A DNA stretch of 64,000 bases from Sphingobium lactosutens (GCF_013393185.1 NZ_QJQX01000022.1:62001-126000); one strand, 5' to 3'. Positions 24,347 to 33,783 are shown, counted from the stretch's first letter. Notes: generated by a model not told the origin, from the sequence alone. Translations and numbers: made by a program.

Positions 24347-26719
24347 TTACCCCCTAATCCGAACGACAAATCGCGCGCCGTTCGGCAACCGCTCCGCCGC
24401 GATCGAACCGTTCATGTCATCGAGAATTTCGGCGACATGATAAAGCCCCAATCCCGATCCAAGAGAAGTTGTGAAACCCTTTTCAAACAGGCGATGCAAA
24501 TCCGTTATCGAGTCTGAAAACCCTCGTCCATCGTCATCCGCAACAATCCGAAGTTCCTTCGCCGACGGCTGATCAATGAAAAACTTTATCGTTCCCGCAT
24601 CAGCGCGGCCAGCGTTGCTGATAAGATTGTCGATCACGATTGCCACTTCGATCGGCTTGAACGTCTTCACCAATGACTTGGCTTCGCTGTCGACCAAAAT
24701 CTTTATTCCAGTTTCAGCGAACGTCGGAGCGACTTGCTCGATATATTGCTCAATGTAGAGCGCCAAATCTTCCTGTATATTCTCCGAGTCCAGTCTGAAG
24801 TTCGCCTTTGTAGCAAATCGAGCAGTAGATAGGACTTTTTTGTTTTGAAATGATATATTGTCGAATGTCGTCAATAGATCATCCAACGATGGCATGTGTC
24901 CTGCTCGGATATTCTCCAACTGACCTTCAATGATCTCATTTATCGCAGCAGAGTGTATGACAATTTGGTGGTGCAAAATTTCGACTGTATCTCGATCAAG
25001 TGAAGAAAGGGATGTCAGGAATAGATTTCTTTTTCTCTCTTCAACGTAACTTTTGGTCGCCTGATCTGCACGCAGCGCAGCGTCTCTCGCCTGTCGTTCC
25101 GCTTCCCGTCGCGCAATTCGCTCGCGGTCTGCCGCCTCGCGCGCAGCTGCCTCTGCGCGTTGCAGTTCATTAAAGCGAGTGGAGGCTGCGTCTATTTCGT
25201 TCAAAAGTTGTTTATTGTCGGATTTTTCTGCAAGCAGCCTTAGGCCGGAGAGGGATTTCGAAAATTCATCCGATCGCTCGTTGAGAATTCGAATAAGCTC
25301 TCGGTTGTAGTCGAGCAACTCGACGCCATCTGCACCCGCCAACTGAGTGACAATGGCTGTGATCCGGGCGCTGGCATGGTCGCCTTTCAGCCTAGACGTA
25401 TCCTCAACCTCTAAATCGAGAGGGTCTTTCCAATTCACCCCCACGACATATCGCTCCAGACGGCGAAGGCACATTTCATCAAAGCAGTCAGTCAACTGCT
25501 CGTATGCTGGCGTGTCGATCAGCCCTTGATTTCGGCTGGTTGCCTCCCGAAAATGCTCATCGTCGCCAGAAATATCAATGCGGCCGATCACATCACGAGT
25601 ACCTAAAAAGCGAGCATAACCCTGTTGCTTACGCCGATCGATGCCAAAGGTATCGACACCAGGTTCGCCAATCGGAAATATTCTGAATCCGTTTTTGAAT
25701 AAAAATATCGATCCAAATTGAACTGACGGGACTCCCATCCTTACTGCGAAGGTTGCCTTGGCCGATCGATTAAGATAGAATAAATTGCTCGAAAATTCAG
25801 AACCTGACAGAAGTGGATACGGATTTGGCTCGCGCACTTTATAAATAAGTGCGCCACGATCATTTAATTCGGAATATAGAAATTTACCATCTTTCGAAAT
25901 TTCTACAGATAGATGAGTCGTCTTCCCTTTAAGTGTCTCAAATATGAAATTCTTGATAGGACCATTTACAATATCTACCGCCTCAGTGTTGCCCTTTTGC
26001 TGGGCGGTGATCCGTTCAGCCTGATCTACCCTATCTTCATGCGGAGCAGTCAAATTCACGACGAATTTATGATCCGCAGTACCAAATGGATTTATCAACT
26101 TCGCAAGGGCAGCACGCAATTTTAGCAGTTTGTCACGCGGCCAGTCTTCTCTGAGACCGCCAATTTCCAAAACAGTGCCATACTTAATCTTCGTCACTTC
26201 GGCAGGAAGATCAAATTCACCCATAGAAGAATGAGAAACGGGAATATCTATGAACTCGTCCTGGGAGTTGGCTTCAAACAAATCCCAATTTACATTCAAC
26301 AATGTTACGCTGGAATCGCCAGCCCTGCGGCTTTGCAACCTGAGTTTTCGTCCCAAGCGATCGCACGAGAATCGACCTACACCTTTGCTACCTGCATAGC
26401 TTCTCTTATGTCCGATCTTATCTCGGTAATCGGCTGCATCTTCGCTGCCGTCGCGCTTGGCTGAATACGCCACGAAGAGCCATTTATTCTCGATATCTTC
26501 GAACGACATCCCTTTACCATCATCGGTGATGAATAAGGTGCCATCGACAAACGCCACTTCAACGGTTTTGGCTTGAGCATCGAATGAATTTTTAACCAGT
26601 TCGAAGATTGCCACAAACTCGTCGGTGATGAGGTCGCGACCAATCACCCGCTTAAGAGCGGAACTGATACGAAAGTGGAGAGGCATCGCCCCGGTTTGCT
26701 TGATCTCACCGCGAGGCAT
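24347..26719 (-). CDS. Protein with two GHKL ATPase modules (MORC/Hsp90-like plus histidine-kinase-like)
   Basis: The protein is about 790 residues. Counting from the ATG at 26719, the N-terminal module has N-box FELVKNSFDA (about 39-48), G1 ITDDGKGMS (about 64-72) and G2 AGSKGVGRFS (about 109-118), as in Hsp90/MutL/MORC ATPases. A long middle region and a charged coiled coil (about 510-580) follow. A DHp-like helix has EILHHQIVIHS. The C-terminal catalytic module has N-box VIDNLISNAGRADA, G1 DDDGRGFS, F-box LFEKGFTT and G2 GSGLGLY. There are no membrane segments, so it is a cytoplasmic sensor. The frame opens at TTG 26740; MPLHFRISS near 26686 is also possible. It is coupled to the REC-HEPN gene and lies downstream of the HNH nuclease. 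Confidence 0.88.
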   Translation of the reverse strand: MPRGEIKQTGAMPLHFRISSALKRVIGRDLITDEFVAIFELVKNSFDAQAKTVEVAFVDGTLFITDDGKGMSFEDIENKWLFVAYSAKRDGSEDAADYRDKIGHKRSYAGSKGVGRFSCDRLGRKLRLQSRRAGDSSVTLLNVNWDLFEANSQDEFIDIPVSHSSMGEFDLPAEVTKIKYGTVLEIGGLREDWPRDKLLKLRAALAKLINPFGTADHKFVVNLTAPHEDRVDQAERITAQQKGNTEAVDIVNGPIKNFIFETLKGKTTHLSVEISKDGKFLYSELNDRGALIYKVREPNPYPLLSGSEFSSNLFYLNRSAKATFAVRMGVPSVQFGSIFLFKNGFRIFPIGEPGVDTFGIDRRKQQGYARFLGTRDVIGRIDISGDDEHFREATSRNQGLIDTPAYEQLTDCFDEMCLRRLERYVVGVNWKDPLDLEVEDTSRLKGDHASARITAIVTQLAGADGVELLDYNRELIRILNERSDEFSKSLSGLRLLAEKSDNKQLLNEIDAASTRFNELQRAEAAAREAADRERIARREAERQARDAALRADQATKSYVEERKRNLFLTSLSSLDRDTVEILHHQIVIHSAAINEIIEGQLENIRAGHMPSLDDLLTTFDNISFQNKKVLSTARFATKANFRLDSENIQEDLALYIEQYIEQVAPTFAETGIKILVDSEAKSLVKTFKPIEVAIVIDNLISNAGRADAGTIKFFIDQPSAKELRIVADDDGRGFSDSITDLHRLFEKGFTTSLGSGLGLYHVAEILDDMNGSIAAERLPNGARFVVRIRG

Positions 26720-26916
26720 CTCAGCTGAATCCAAATCCAATTCCCCACTCTCTTCTGACGCTAGCCTCTCCTTTAATGCGGCTTTGCGACATAGTAAAAT
26801 TTTCTACGATCTACTGACGGTTAGCCCATGCTCAGGATCGCCTAGCGTACTCCGTTGAAAACCGATAAATTTCCACCTTTATGCAAGGCAACATGACGTT
26901 GAGCCAATGATCCCTA

Positions 26917-28050
26917 TCAGAAATGATGCTCCATTCGATGCCAAGCTAGCGCGTTGCCACTCGGATAGTCGACCGCTAGCGATGGCAAACTCAGTTTGGA
27001 TTTCGCCAACCCCTCGTACTCGGTTCCGATCAAATGCGCGGCTGTAAGAATGGACATGTCGGCCGCAATTGAAATGTGACCCAAATCAAACAACGTGTGA
27101 ATGTCGGCCCGAAGCAACAAGCCGTTTGGCGTAACGTTCGTTTGAGCCCCTAAGTATGGCCGAATATGAGCTGCTTCCAGTAAGGCCTGAATCGGGCACC
27201 GCGTAATTGCGCACCTCCCTCCATAAGCGCGAAGCAATTTCCTACGGAATGCTGGCTGCCCCTGACGCCGTCGCACCTGCGCCCAAATTTTCTTGCGACC
27301 ATCCTCTACGGAATGAGGATCGAAATTATCCTCCGGTTGATTGGCCTGCTCGTGTTCCGTCCATCGCTGCAATATAAAATCGGTCGGCATCCCATTGCTG
27401 TGGGACACGTATCGAAATCGGCCTTCAAACCGAAATCCGGCTCCGGGATGCTGCCGCTTACTGTCGCGAAAAAATACAAGCAATTCATCGCCCACATCCT
27501 CGTGATTGATGATTACTCCATCGGTTCTTCCCTTCGATTGCCCCTGCCAATAAAGAATATCACCCTCGAAACGATCTTCGTACTGCGTACGATCCTTCGT
27601 TTTTTCCTTTGTTACGAACAGCCAAATAGAATTTGTGCCCTTTGGACGAAAAACTCCATTATCAATAGTTGCATCTGTTATATTGAATTTTTCACGAAGA
27701 TCATTTCTCGTATAAATTTTGTCGAGAATTAAACTCGGCGACGTCCAATTTGACACCTTGAACCCCAGCGCTGCCATGCGCCTGATGACGGGCGGGCCGC
27801 CATAAAAGTCATCTGAATGCAAAGCGTGTTTCCGCCCGTGCTGGAAACCATATGCCGCTGCTGCCAGCGGTTTACTGTCGTACCCAATTCCGTCTTCAAC
27901 AACAAAGTGATCTCTTGAGCGCCCAAAAGCGGCCTCTGGAGCGCTATACTCAGCAATGAACGCATCGCGGCCTAACTCGCGGAACTGCTTCATCGCTTTT
28001 CGTACTGCCGCGACGCTAGTTAGGTCTTCAAGATTGCCGCCAGTTGCCAA
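26917..28050 (-). CDS. HNH endonuclease with ScoMcrA-like N-terminal domain
   Basis: This 377-residue protein has three parts. Residues about 10-100 (AVRKAMKQFRELGRDAFI, GIGYDSKPLAAAAYGFQHG, ALGFKVS) resemble the N-terminal head of ScoMcrA-type modification-dependent nucleases. Residues about 135-230 (SIWLFVTKEK, GDILYWQGQSKGRTD, LLVFFRDSK, GRFRYVSH) resemble the DUF3427-type domain found in restriction proteins. The C-terminus is an HNH_2 nuclease (CAITRCP, EAAHIRPY with H295, TPNGLLLRADIHTLFD with H318). The start is TTG 28050 with AAGGAG nine bases upstream. It is on the same strand as the GHKL and REC-HEPN genes, 200 bases upstream of the former. Likely the restriction effector of the island. 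Confidence 0.88.
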   Translation of the reverse strand: MATGGNLEDLTSVAAVRKAMKQFRELGRDAFIAEYSAPEAAFGRSRDHFVVEDGIGYDSKPLAAAAYGFQHGRKHALHSDDFYGGPPVIRRMAALGFKVSNWTSPSLILDKIYTRNDLREKFNITDATIDNGVFRPKGTNSIWLFVTKEKTKDRTQYEDRFEGDILYWQGQSKGRTDGVIINHEDVGDELLVFFRDSKRQHPGAGFRFEGRFRYVSHSNGMPTDFILQRWTEHEQANQPEDNFDPHSVEDGRKKIWAQVRRRQGQPAFRRKLLRAYGGRCAITRCPIQALLEAAHIRPYLGAQTNVTPNGLLLRADIHTLFDLGHISIAADMSILTAAHLIGTEYEGLAKSKLSLPSLAVDYPSGNALAWHRMEHHF

Positions 28051-28256
28051 GTGCTTCTACTCCTTTGTCGAGCGCCACTCGTCCTTAGCTGCTCGCCCAC
28101 CTTCCTTTCAACCATAGCGCACCCAAAATTAAGACTTCGCAATTCCTAATTGATCTCCGGTAGAGCGCAGTCAGGTGTAGGATTGACTTTATTCACTGGG
28201 CCAGCGTCGGGAAACAGGTGATGGGGCGCGGCTAAGGCACCGTGCCCCGTTTCTGG
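28051..28256. other. Short intergenic region right of the defence island
   Basis: About 200 bases lie between the HNH gene start and the recombinase stop, still AT-rich. They should contain the promoter of the HNH-GHKL-REC unit. No palindrome or attachment-site repeat was identified. Confidence 0.35.
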
Positions 28257-29988
28257 CTATGCCGCCTCCCAAACCTGATTCAGAATCTGCGCTGCCATCG
28301 CCGCCTTATCTTGAGGTAGAAAGCGGCCGTAATGCTTTGCGACCATCTCCGGGGTGTCCTGAATCGCATAGCTTGCCTGTTCGTAGGAGCCGGTATGCTT
28401 GAGGATATGGGTGGCAAGAACGTCGCGCACATTGTGTGGTCCATGAGGTAGAAGCCCTCTGATCGCACCACGCCCGGTATAGGGATTGAAGACCCCGTAC
28501 CGCTGGATGACCAATCGCCACGCTTCGTAAAATGTGGACTGGTTGTACGAGGCGTCGCGACTGGTGGCCTTGACGGTCTTGACGAAGAATGTCCCCGGAT
28601 CGTTTGCGCCGTTGAGCAGCATGGATCGGTGCCGCCCAATATACTCGGTGATATGATCATACAGGCCGCCGAGGTTGGGCAAAACTAACCTAAACGGCTT
28701 GCCCGCAAAAAACGACGAATGGGCGTTCTTGAATGCCACGGCGGGCACGAAAACCTCCCAGCCCTCATCACGTTCGCTCCAACGAATTTCGCCCCGCTTC
28801 TGCACCTCAAGCTGACGCTCCGAACGTGGAAGGTGCCCGCGCGGACACACCATCAATTGGCGCAGGTTCTTTTGACGCAGTCCAAGATGAAGGCCCAATC
28901 GGATGAGGAGGTAGGAACGTGCCGTTTCCGCCGCTGCACGAGGGTAACGCCGCGCATCTGGGCGAATCTTCATTATTTCATCGGCGATTTTCAGATATTC
29001 GGCAACAGGGCTATGAGCTTCCAAGATCGCCAAAATCGGTTCGAACGGATCGCGATGAATGCGCGCAACCCGGTCAACCTCTTTCACTCGCGCGCCCGCG
29101 TGCGCATGAAGGAAATCACACGCCCCCTGCCAATCTGCGCGTGCGGACGCCACCTCCTCGGCAGAAACAAGCCCTGCTATCGGCACAAGACGAGCGGCAA
29201 GCTCGGGATGCTGGCGTAGCCATCCAGTATCAGCACGGACCAAGGCCATGGCGTTGCGCAGCATGTCGCACTCCCACCGCGTGAAGAAGCCGCGCCGACG
29301 TTCGCGCCACTGGACATACCAGTCCCACACACGCGGGAAGACAAGCATGGCGAACGACATATCCTTGAGCGGCACCCCATGGCCCTGGATACTCGGTGGC
29401 ACCCGATATCACCACATTCTGCACCCAATCGAGAATTTCCGCCTGTTCCTTCAAAGAGCGTGAATTGAAATCATCAGGTAGATGCCATGCCAAGCGACGC
29501 TGCTCCGCCGGTGACACGCCCTTTATCAGAAACCCGGATGGCGCACGGGCCGGGTTGGGCAGTTTCGATTTGAAGTACCCCGCGGGCAAGCCGTAGCGAT
29601 GCTCGATGCGTGCCAAGATTTCCAAACTGGCCGCGTTTCTGGGTGCGCGGCGTCCCTCGACCCAGGATTGAAGGGTCGAGCGATCTAGCTTTTCACCCAC
29701 CTTTATGATGGCGCGGTGAAGCTGATAATAGCTTTCCGAAAAGCGCCCCAGGTGAAGCACAAGGGCCTCCCGGAAACCGGGCGGATCAATCCATTCCTCG
29801 GTATTCGGCATGGGGTTCTCAACAACCGGCGTAGGCTTGCGCCCGCGCTTCGACACTTCGCGCTGCTCCCCGTCGCGGCTTGCGCCGCGTAACTTCAATG
29901 ACATTTTTTGATAATCCGAATGATAGCTACGATAACCCGACATTTGGTTCGGGTGCGCGTGATCTGCGCGCAAATCGCATGACGTCAA
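28257..29988 (-). pseudogene. Tyrosine recombinase (integrase) split by a frame change
   Basis: Two overlapping frames encode one protein. The upstream frame (29988 to about 29395) carries an HTH-like region (ESYYQLHRAIIKVGEKLDRS, LQSWVEGRRAP) up to ILDWVQNVVISGATEY. The downstream frame (about 29399 to 28257) continues with GHGVPLKDMSFAMLVFP and WDWYVQWRERRRGFFT. It then carries the catalytic part: LRLGLRQKNLRQL-like Arg region, HGPHNVRDVLATHIL with H-x-x-R, and a C-terminal AKHYGRFLP with the Tyr. The join lies in gagtatccagggcc near 29400. It looks like an internal deletion plus frame change, because sequence normally expected between the two halves seems missing. The recombinase is probably inactive. 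It may have carried the adjacent defence genes. Confidence 0.65.
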
Positions 29989-30179
29989 GGAGGTTCGGTT
30001 TGCGTCTTATCTGACGGAAAAATGTCCGATAAAATGCGCTTAGACACTGATCATTTTCTGATCGACAGGAAGCTAGCTGTCAGCTTGGTCGTTTGCAGGC
30101 AAAGTCCTGAGTTATAAACGTTGGATTTATACCTCAAATTATGCCATTTTATGATCTATAATTGACATCGGTATGGCTC

Positions 30180-31346
30180 ATGAAATGGAACTGGCAACAA
30201 TCTGACTGGCCAAATTTTGAATGGGACGCCCCCGCACTGGCGGCGTCGGAGGCTCAGTTTTTGCAGCAATCGGGCGTCGTCATCGGCTCCGTCAAGCATC
30301 TTGGCAACGAGGACCGGGCGTCCCTTACGATCGACCTGATGACCGGGGAAGCGCTCAAGACTTCCGAGATCGAGGGCGAGATACTCAACCGCGATAGCGT
30401 CCAGTCGTCTCTTCGTCGGCAGTTCGGCTTGGACACCGATCATCGCCGTATTCCGCCCGCCGAACGCGGCATCGCGGATATGATGGTTGCTCTTTATCGG
30501 GGCTATGCCGAACCGTTGAACGATCAAACGCTATTCGCTTGGCATCATATGGTTCTCAACGGTCGGCAAGATGTTCGAGCGATCGGCCGCTATCGCGATC
30601 ATGACGACCCGATGCAGGTTGTCTCGGGGCCGTTGCATAAGCCGAAGGTGCATTTTGAAGCACCGCCATCGTCCTCCATGCAGACGGAAATGCGGCGGTT
30701 CATTTCATGGTTTGCTGCAACCGCCCCCAATGGCAAAACTCCATTGCCTGCAATCACGCGGGCGGCTGTTGCGCATCTTCATTTCGTCAGTATCCATCCG
30801 TTCGAGGACGGCAATGGTCGGATCGCACGGGCGCTGGCTGAAAAGGCGCTGTCACAGGCTATCGGCCAGCCAAGCCTTATCGCCCTGTCTCATATCATCC
30901 AACGGAAGCGCTCGGCCTATTACGATGCGCTGGAAGCCGCCAACAAGCGGAACGAAATCACAGACTGGATCGCATACTTCGCAGAGACAGTGATCGACGC
31001 GCAGGACCACAGCCTTGCGCTCATCGACTTCCTCCTGACGAAGACCAAATTCTATGACCGCTTCCGGGATCGCTTGAACGAGCGGCAAGCTAAGGTCATC
31101 GCCCGGATGTTCCGGGAAGGTCTCGACGGCTTCAAGGGCGGTCTCAGTGCCGGGAATTACATCACGATTGCTGATACCTCTCGCGCAACAGCGACGCGCG
31201 ATCTGCACGAACTGGTGGCGATCGGCGCGCTCACCTCATCCGGCGCGCTAAAATCCAGCCGCTATCATATCAATCTTGGCGGCCCCGCACAATCATTGCT
31301 CCAACCTCGATTGCTGATGTCAGATGGGCACGAACGCCCAGTTTAG
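30180..31346 (+). CDS. Fic-family protein with N-terminal DUF4172 domain
   Basis: This protein of about 388 residues has an N-terminal DUF4172-like region (MKWNWQQSDWPNFEWD). The inhibitory helix motif TSEIEGE follows, then the Fic core HPFEDGNGRIAR (catalytic His, metal/phosphate-binding residues) and a C-terminal winged-helix part (YITIADTSRATATRDLHELV). This is the class II arrangement, in which the N-terminal Glu blocks ATP binding and keeps the enzyme off. It would AMPylate or otherwise modify target proteins. ATG 30180 matches the family start; a TTG at 30162 is the alternative. The last third is duplicated as a degenerate copy at 35951-36296. Confidence 0.92.
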   Translation: MKWNWQQSDWPNFEWDAPALAASEAQFLQQSGVVIGSVKHLGNEDRASLTIDLMTGEALKTSEIEGEILNRDSVQSSLRRQFGLDTDHRRIPPAERGIADMMVALYRGYAEPLNDQTLFAWHHMVLNGRQDVRAIGRYRDHDDPMQVVSGPLHKPKVHFEAPPSSSMQTEMRRFISWFAATAPNGKTPLPAITRAAVAHLHFVSIHPFEDGNGRIARALAEKALSQAIGQPSLIALSHIIQRKRSAYYDALEAANKRNEITDWIAYFAETVIDAQDHSLALIDFLLTKTKFYDRFRDRLNERQAKVIARMFREGLDGFKGGLSAGNYITIADTSRATATRDLHELVAIGALTSSGALKSSRYHINLGGPAQSLLQPRLLMSDGHERPV

Positions 31347-31756
31347 GATTCAGGACGCTTGCCGCACCAAGGAGTTACCTTGACGGGTTCGTTCTGACTG
31401 TTTGCGAGTATAAGCGGTTTGCGTCGTCCTTCTGCGCTGCGAACGAACGCGAGACGTTTGGCGCGGAGGTTCGCTTACCACCGAACTGCTCAATCCCGCC
31501 GCACCCCTTAATCATAGCGCCGGTAATTTGATGGAAAATTATGAGTGAGGATAGTTGCTCGCCAGCCATTCGAGATATCGGAACGCTTATGACTTAAAGC
31601 CCACTTCGAAATGAAGTGAGTCACAACATACTGATAGATAATGATAATTTGATTATCCTACGATTTCTGCGGGTTTGCCGAGTCAACGGCTTTATTTCAC
31701 TTTTTTGAACCGCACTGCCCTTGATCTATCGTTGAACTGTGGTTGAGAATATCGGC
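31347..31756. other. Region without a recognised gene after fic
   Basis: About 400 bases lie here. A 64-codon minus-strand frame (31375-31569) has no recognisable features. The right half is AT-rich (tgataatttgattatcc) and probably contains the promoter of the small membrane-protein gene that follows. Confidence 0.35.
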
Positions 31757-31933
31757 ATGTTCGAGATTGCAGCAGCATTGTTGAAAGGAGGCATAAGCGC
31801 CAGCGGGCTATTCGCTCTCACACTGCTGATCCTTGTATGGCGAGTGCTGCCGAGACTGATTGACCGGCTCCCTGAAATCATCAAAGCCGTTTCCGATGCG
31901 AGAGTGAAGAATGGTCGACGGCGACAACCCTAG
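31757..31933 (+). CDS. Small single-pass membrane protein, hypothetical
   Basis: The product is about 58 residues: a short amphipathic start, one hydrophobic helix (GLFALTLLILVWRVLP) and a basic C-terminus (DARVKNGRRRQP). This resembles small plasmid or phage membrane peptides. ATG 31757 is preferred; the frame opens 18 bases earlier. No domain is recognised. The coding call rests on the plausible membrane topology and the hairpin 25 bases downstream. Confidence 0.4.
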   Translation: MFEIAAALLKGGISASGLFALTLLILVWRVLPRLIDRLPEIIKAVSDARVKNGRRRQP

Positions 31934-31958
31934 ACTGTAATGCGAATAATCCTTGACC

Positions 31959-31988
31959 GGGCACAACATTTTACGCAAAAATGTGCCC
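31959..31988 (+). terminator. Putative stem-loop after the small membrane gene
   Basis: The arms gggcaca (31959-31965) and tgtgccc (31982-31988) are perfect complements, and an inner acatttt/aaaaatgt can extend the stem imperfectly. It lies 25 bases after a stop codon. There is no clear T-run after it, so termination is tentative. Confidence 0.35.
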
Positions 31989-32265
31989 TGAGAGGAAATG
32001 ACGTTCATTCATAACCTCTTGAATTATCGCAATTTATTGGCAGCTCGTGAGCGTAGGGTGCATTACACCGGCCTTGGGCCCGTGCGTCCGCCCTTCGCAG
32101 CGCCCAGCCGCTGCGTCCGTCATCAGACGGCGCGGGCGGGCCTCCTCGAACGGGTTTTCATGCCGGTCGGCAAAGCGGGCGATCTGGGAAGAGCGTTGCA
32201 AGCGCCTGCTCCTTGGAGAATAGTTGGCGATGGCGGGCAGACCCCTTGCAATGAGGAGTCGATAC

Positions 32266-32610
32266 ATGCCCAAGATGACGGATCGCGAGCGGCTCGCGAA
32301 GATAGAGGCCGACCAGCAAAGCCTTGCTCAAGAGGCGGAAACGGTGCGGCAGGCTTTACGTGCGCATTACGGAAAAATCGCGACGGACCTTGCCGTCGAA
32401 AGGCTGAGCGAACGGGAATTTCGGGATGTGCTCAGCCACGCTATTCGAGTCGGCGGCGGCGCTGCGATAGCAGCGCTAAAGCCATTGTCAGCGGCCAGCG
32501 CGCCGCCTGAACAGCCGCCACTCAAGAAGCCTGCGGAGGCGCGAAGCAAGCCGCCACAAGGCAGCGGAACAAATGGCGACGACAAGACGCTGTCCGTCGT
32601 CCAGCCCTAG
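32266..32610 (+). CDS. Hypothetical plasmid-type protein (charged, coiled-coil N-terminus)
   Basis: The protein has 114 residues. The N-terminus (MTDRERLAKIEADQQSLAQE, then VRQALRAHYGKI) predicts a helical coiled coil similar to small mobilisation or TraD-like plasmid proteins. A glycine/alanine stretch and a Pro/Lys-rich tail follow. ATG 32266 has GAGGAGT about seven bases upstream and is preferred to an earlier in-frame start at 32224. It is convergent with the DUF2493 gene. Function is unknown. Confidence 0.6.
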   Translation: MPKMTDRERLAKIEADQQSLAQEAETVRQALRAHYGKIATDLAVERLSEREFRDVLSHAIRVGGGAAIAALKPLSAASAPPEQPPLKKPAEARSKPPQGSGTNGDDKTLSVVQP

Positions 32611-32691
32611 CGATATGGTATCGTGCCGCTGGCACGAAAAAAGGACCGGCGCGCGCTTGCGGGCCGGTCCCTTCCTCTTCTGTCGTAGTCT

Positions 32692-33705
32692 CTAGGCGGG
32701 TATTACGCGCCGCCTGCGCTTGATGGGAATGTCGGGTGCCTGCTCGCTCGCCAGGAAAACATGAGTGGGCACGCGATGGCCGCTCTGCGGGTTGAACAGT
32801 TCATAAAGGCTCGCCTGAATGCCCGACCCTTCGCAAAGGATCGCCTCAACCGGCATGAGTGCGGCAATGTCCCGATTGCGTTTGAAGCCTGCGCCTTTCC
32901 CGCGCCCATAGATGCCGAAGGTGACACATGGCACGCCCCTTTGCGCGGCCCATGCGGCGGCGGCGGCATCCACCTCCAAGCGCTGCCCGGTGGTGACAAG
33001 CAACATGCGCGGGATGCGCGTCCTGATCTGTTCAAGCCGGTTCCAGATGATGCGCCCGTCATGCCAGTTCTGCGGACCGGAAACGACGACGATAGGGCCT
33101 TGCGGTTCATAGCGCTCGCGCCGCTTTTCCGCCCGGACGCGCAGGAAGTCGAGTGCCGATATCTGGCTTGCGGTCGTGACATGCGACGCCCGCGACCCGC
33201 GCGCCGGGGACCATGGGCGGCCCGAGCAGGTGCGATACATGGCGGCGGCATAGTCCCGCATCGCCTCAATCGCGGCGCGCTGTTCGGCTATGGACTGGCA
33301 TTCAAGCTGCGTGTCCTCCAGTTCCTTCATGAAGACTTCGCCCGGTTCTGTCCGCCGCGCCATATCGCGGATATTGTCGGCAAGCTGATCTTCGCGCCGC
33401 TCCAGCTTTCCGGCGACGAAATGCAGCGAATTGACAATGCCCCATGCGACTTCAGGGGCAAGCGCCTCCAGCCGGGTATCGGTGAACAGGTCGAAAATCG
33501 ACGCAATGATGCCGCCGCATTCCGCCTGCGCCGCGATGGGTTCGGGCATGTCGAGTTCTGCGGGTTCCTCGCCCCGCTCCATGATCGTAAGCGGCATAGG
33601 ATCGCCGAACGATGCCAGAAAGTCGGGCGTGGCGATGAGGTCGGCATAGAGTTCCGGCAGGTCGGCAAAGCTGCTAACGCTCCGGTAGGCTGTTGGCTTG
33701 CTCAT
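32692..33705 (-). CDS. DUF2493 (SLOG-like) domain plasmid protein
   Basis: The protein has 337 residues. The N-terminal half is a helical, acidic region of unknown role. The C-terminal half (GPIVVVSGPQNWHDGRIIWN, LLVTTGQRLEVDAAAAAWA, GAGFKRNRDIAAL, ILCEGSGIQASLYELF) is the Rossmann-like DUF2493 domain of the SLOG nucleotide-sensing superfamily. It is common on alphaproteobacterial plasmids and ICEs. A good ribosome site (aggagcgatccc) precedes ATG 33705. SLOG proteins often handle nucleotide-derived signals in conflict systems, but the function of this family is not established. Confidence 0.8.
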   Translation of the reverse strand: MSKPTAYRSVSSFADLPELYADLIATPDFLASFGDPMPLTIMERGEEPAELDMPEPIAAQAECGGIIASIFDLFTDTRLEALAPEVAWGIVNSLHFVAGKLERREDQLADNIRDMARRTEPGEVFMKELEDTQLECQSIAEQRAAIEAMRDYAAAMYRTCSGRPWSPARGSRASHVTTASQISALDFLRVRAEKRRERYEPQGPIVVVSGPQNWHDGRIIWNRLEQIRTRIPRMLLVTTGQRLEVDAAAAAWAAQRGVPCVTFGIYGRGKGAGFKRNRDIAALMPVEAILCEGSGIQASLYELFNPQSGHRVPTHVFLASEQAPDIPIKRRRRVIPA

Positions 33706-33783
33706 GGGATCGCTCCTGTTGAGAGGATAACGGTTCAGGGCCGGGACAGCGTGACGGCGCTTCCCGGCCCGTCCTGGCTGCCC

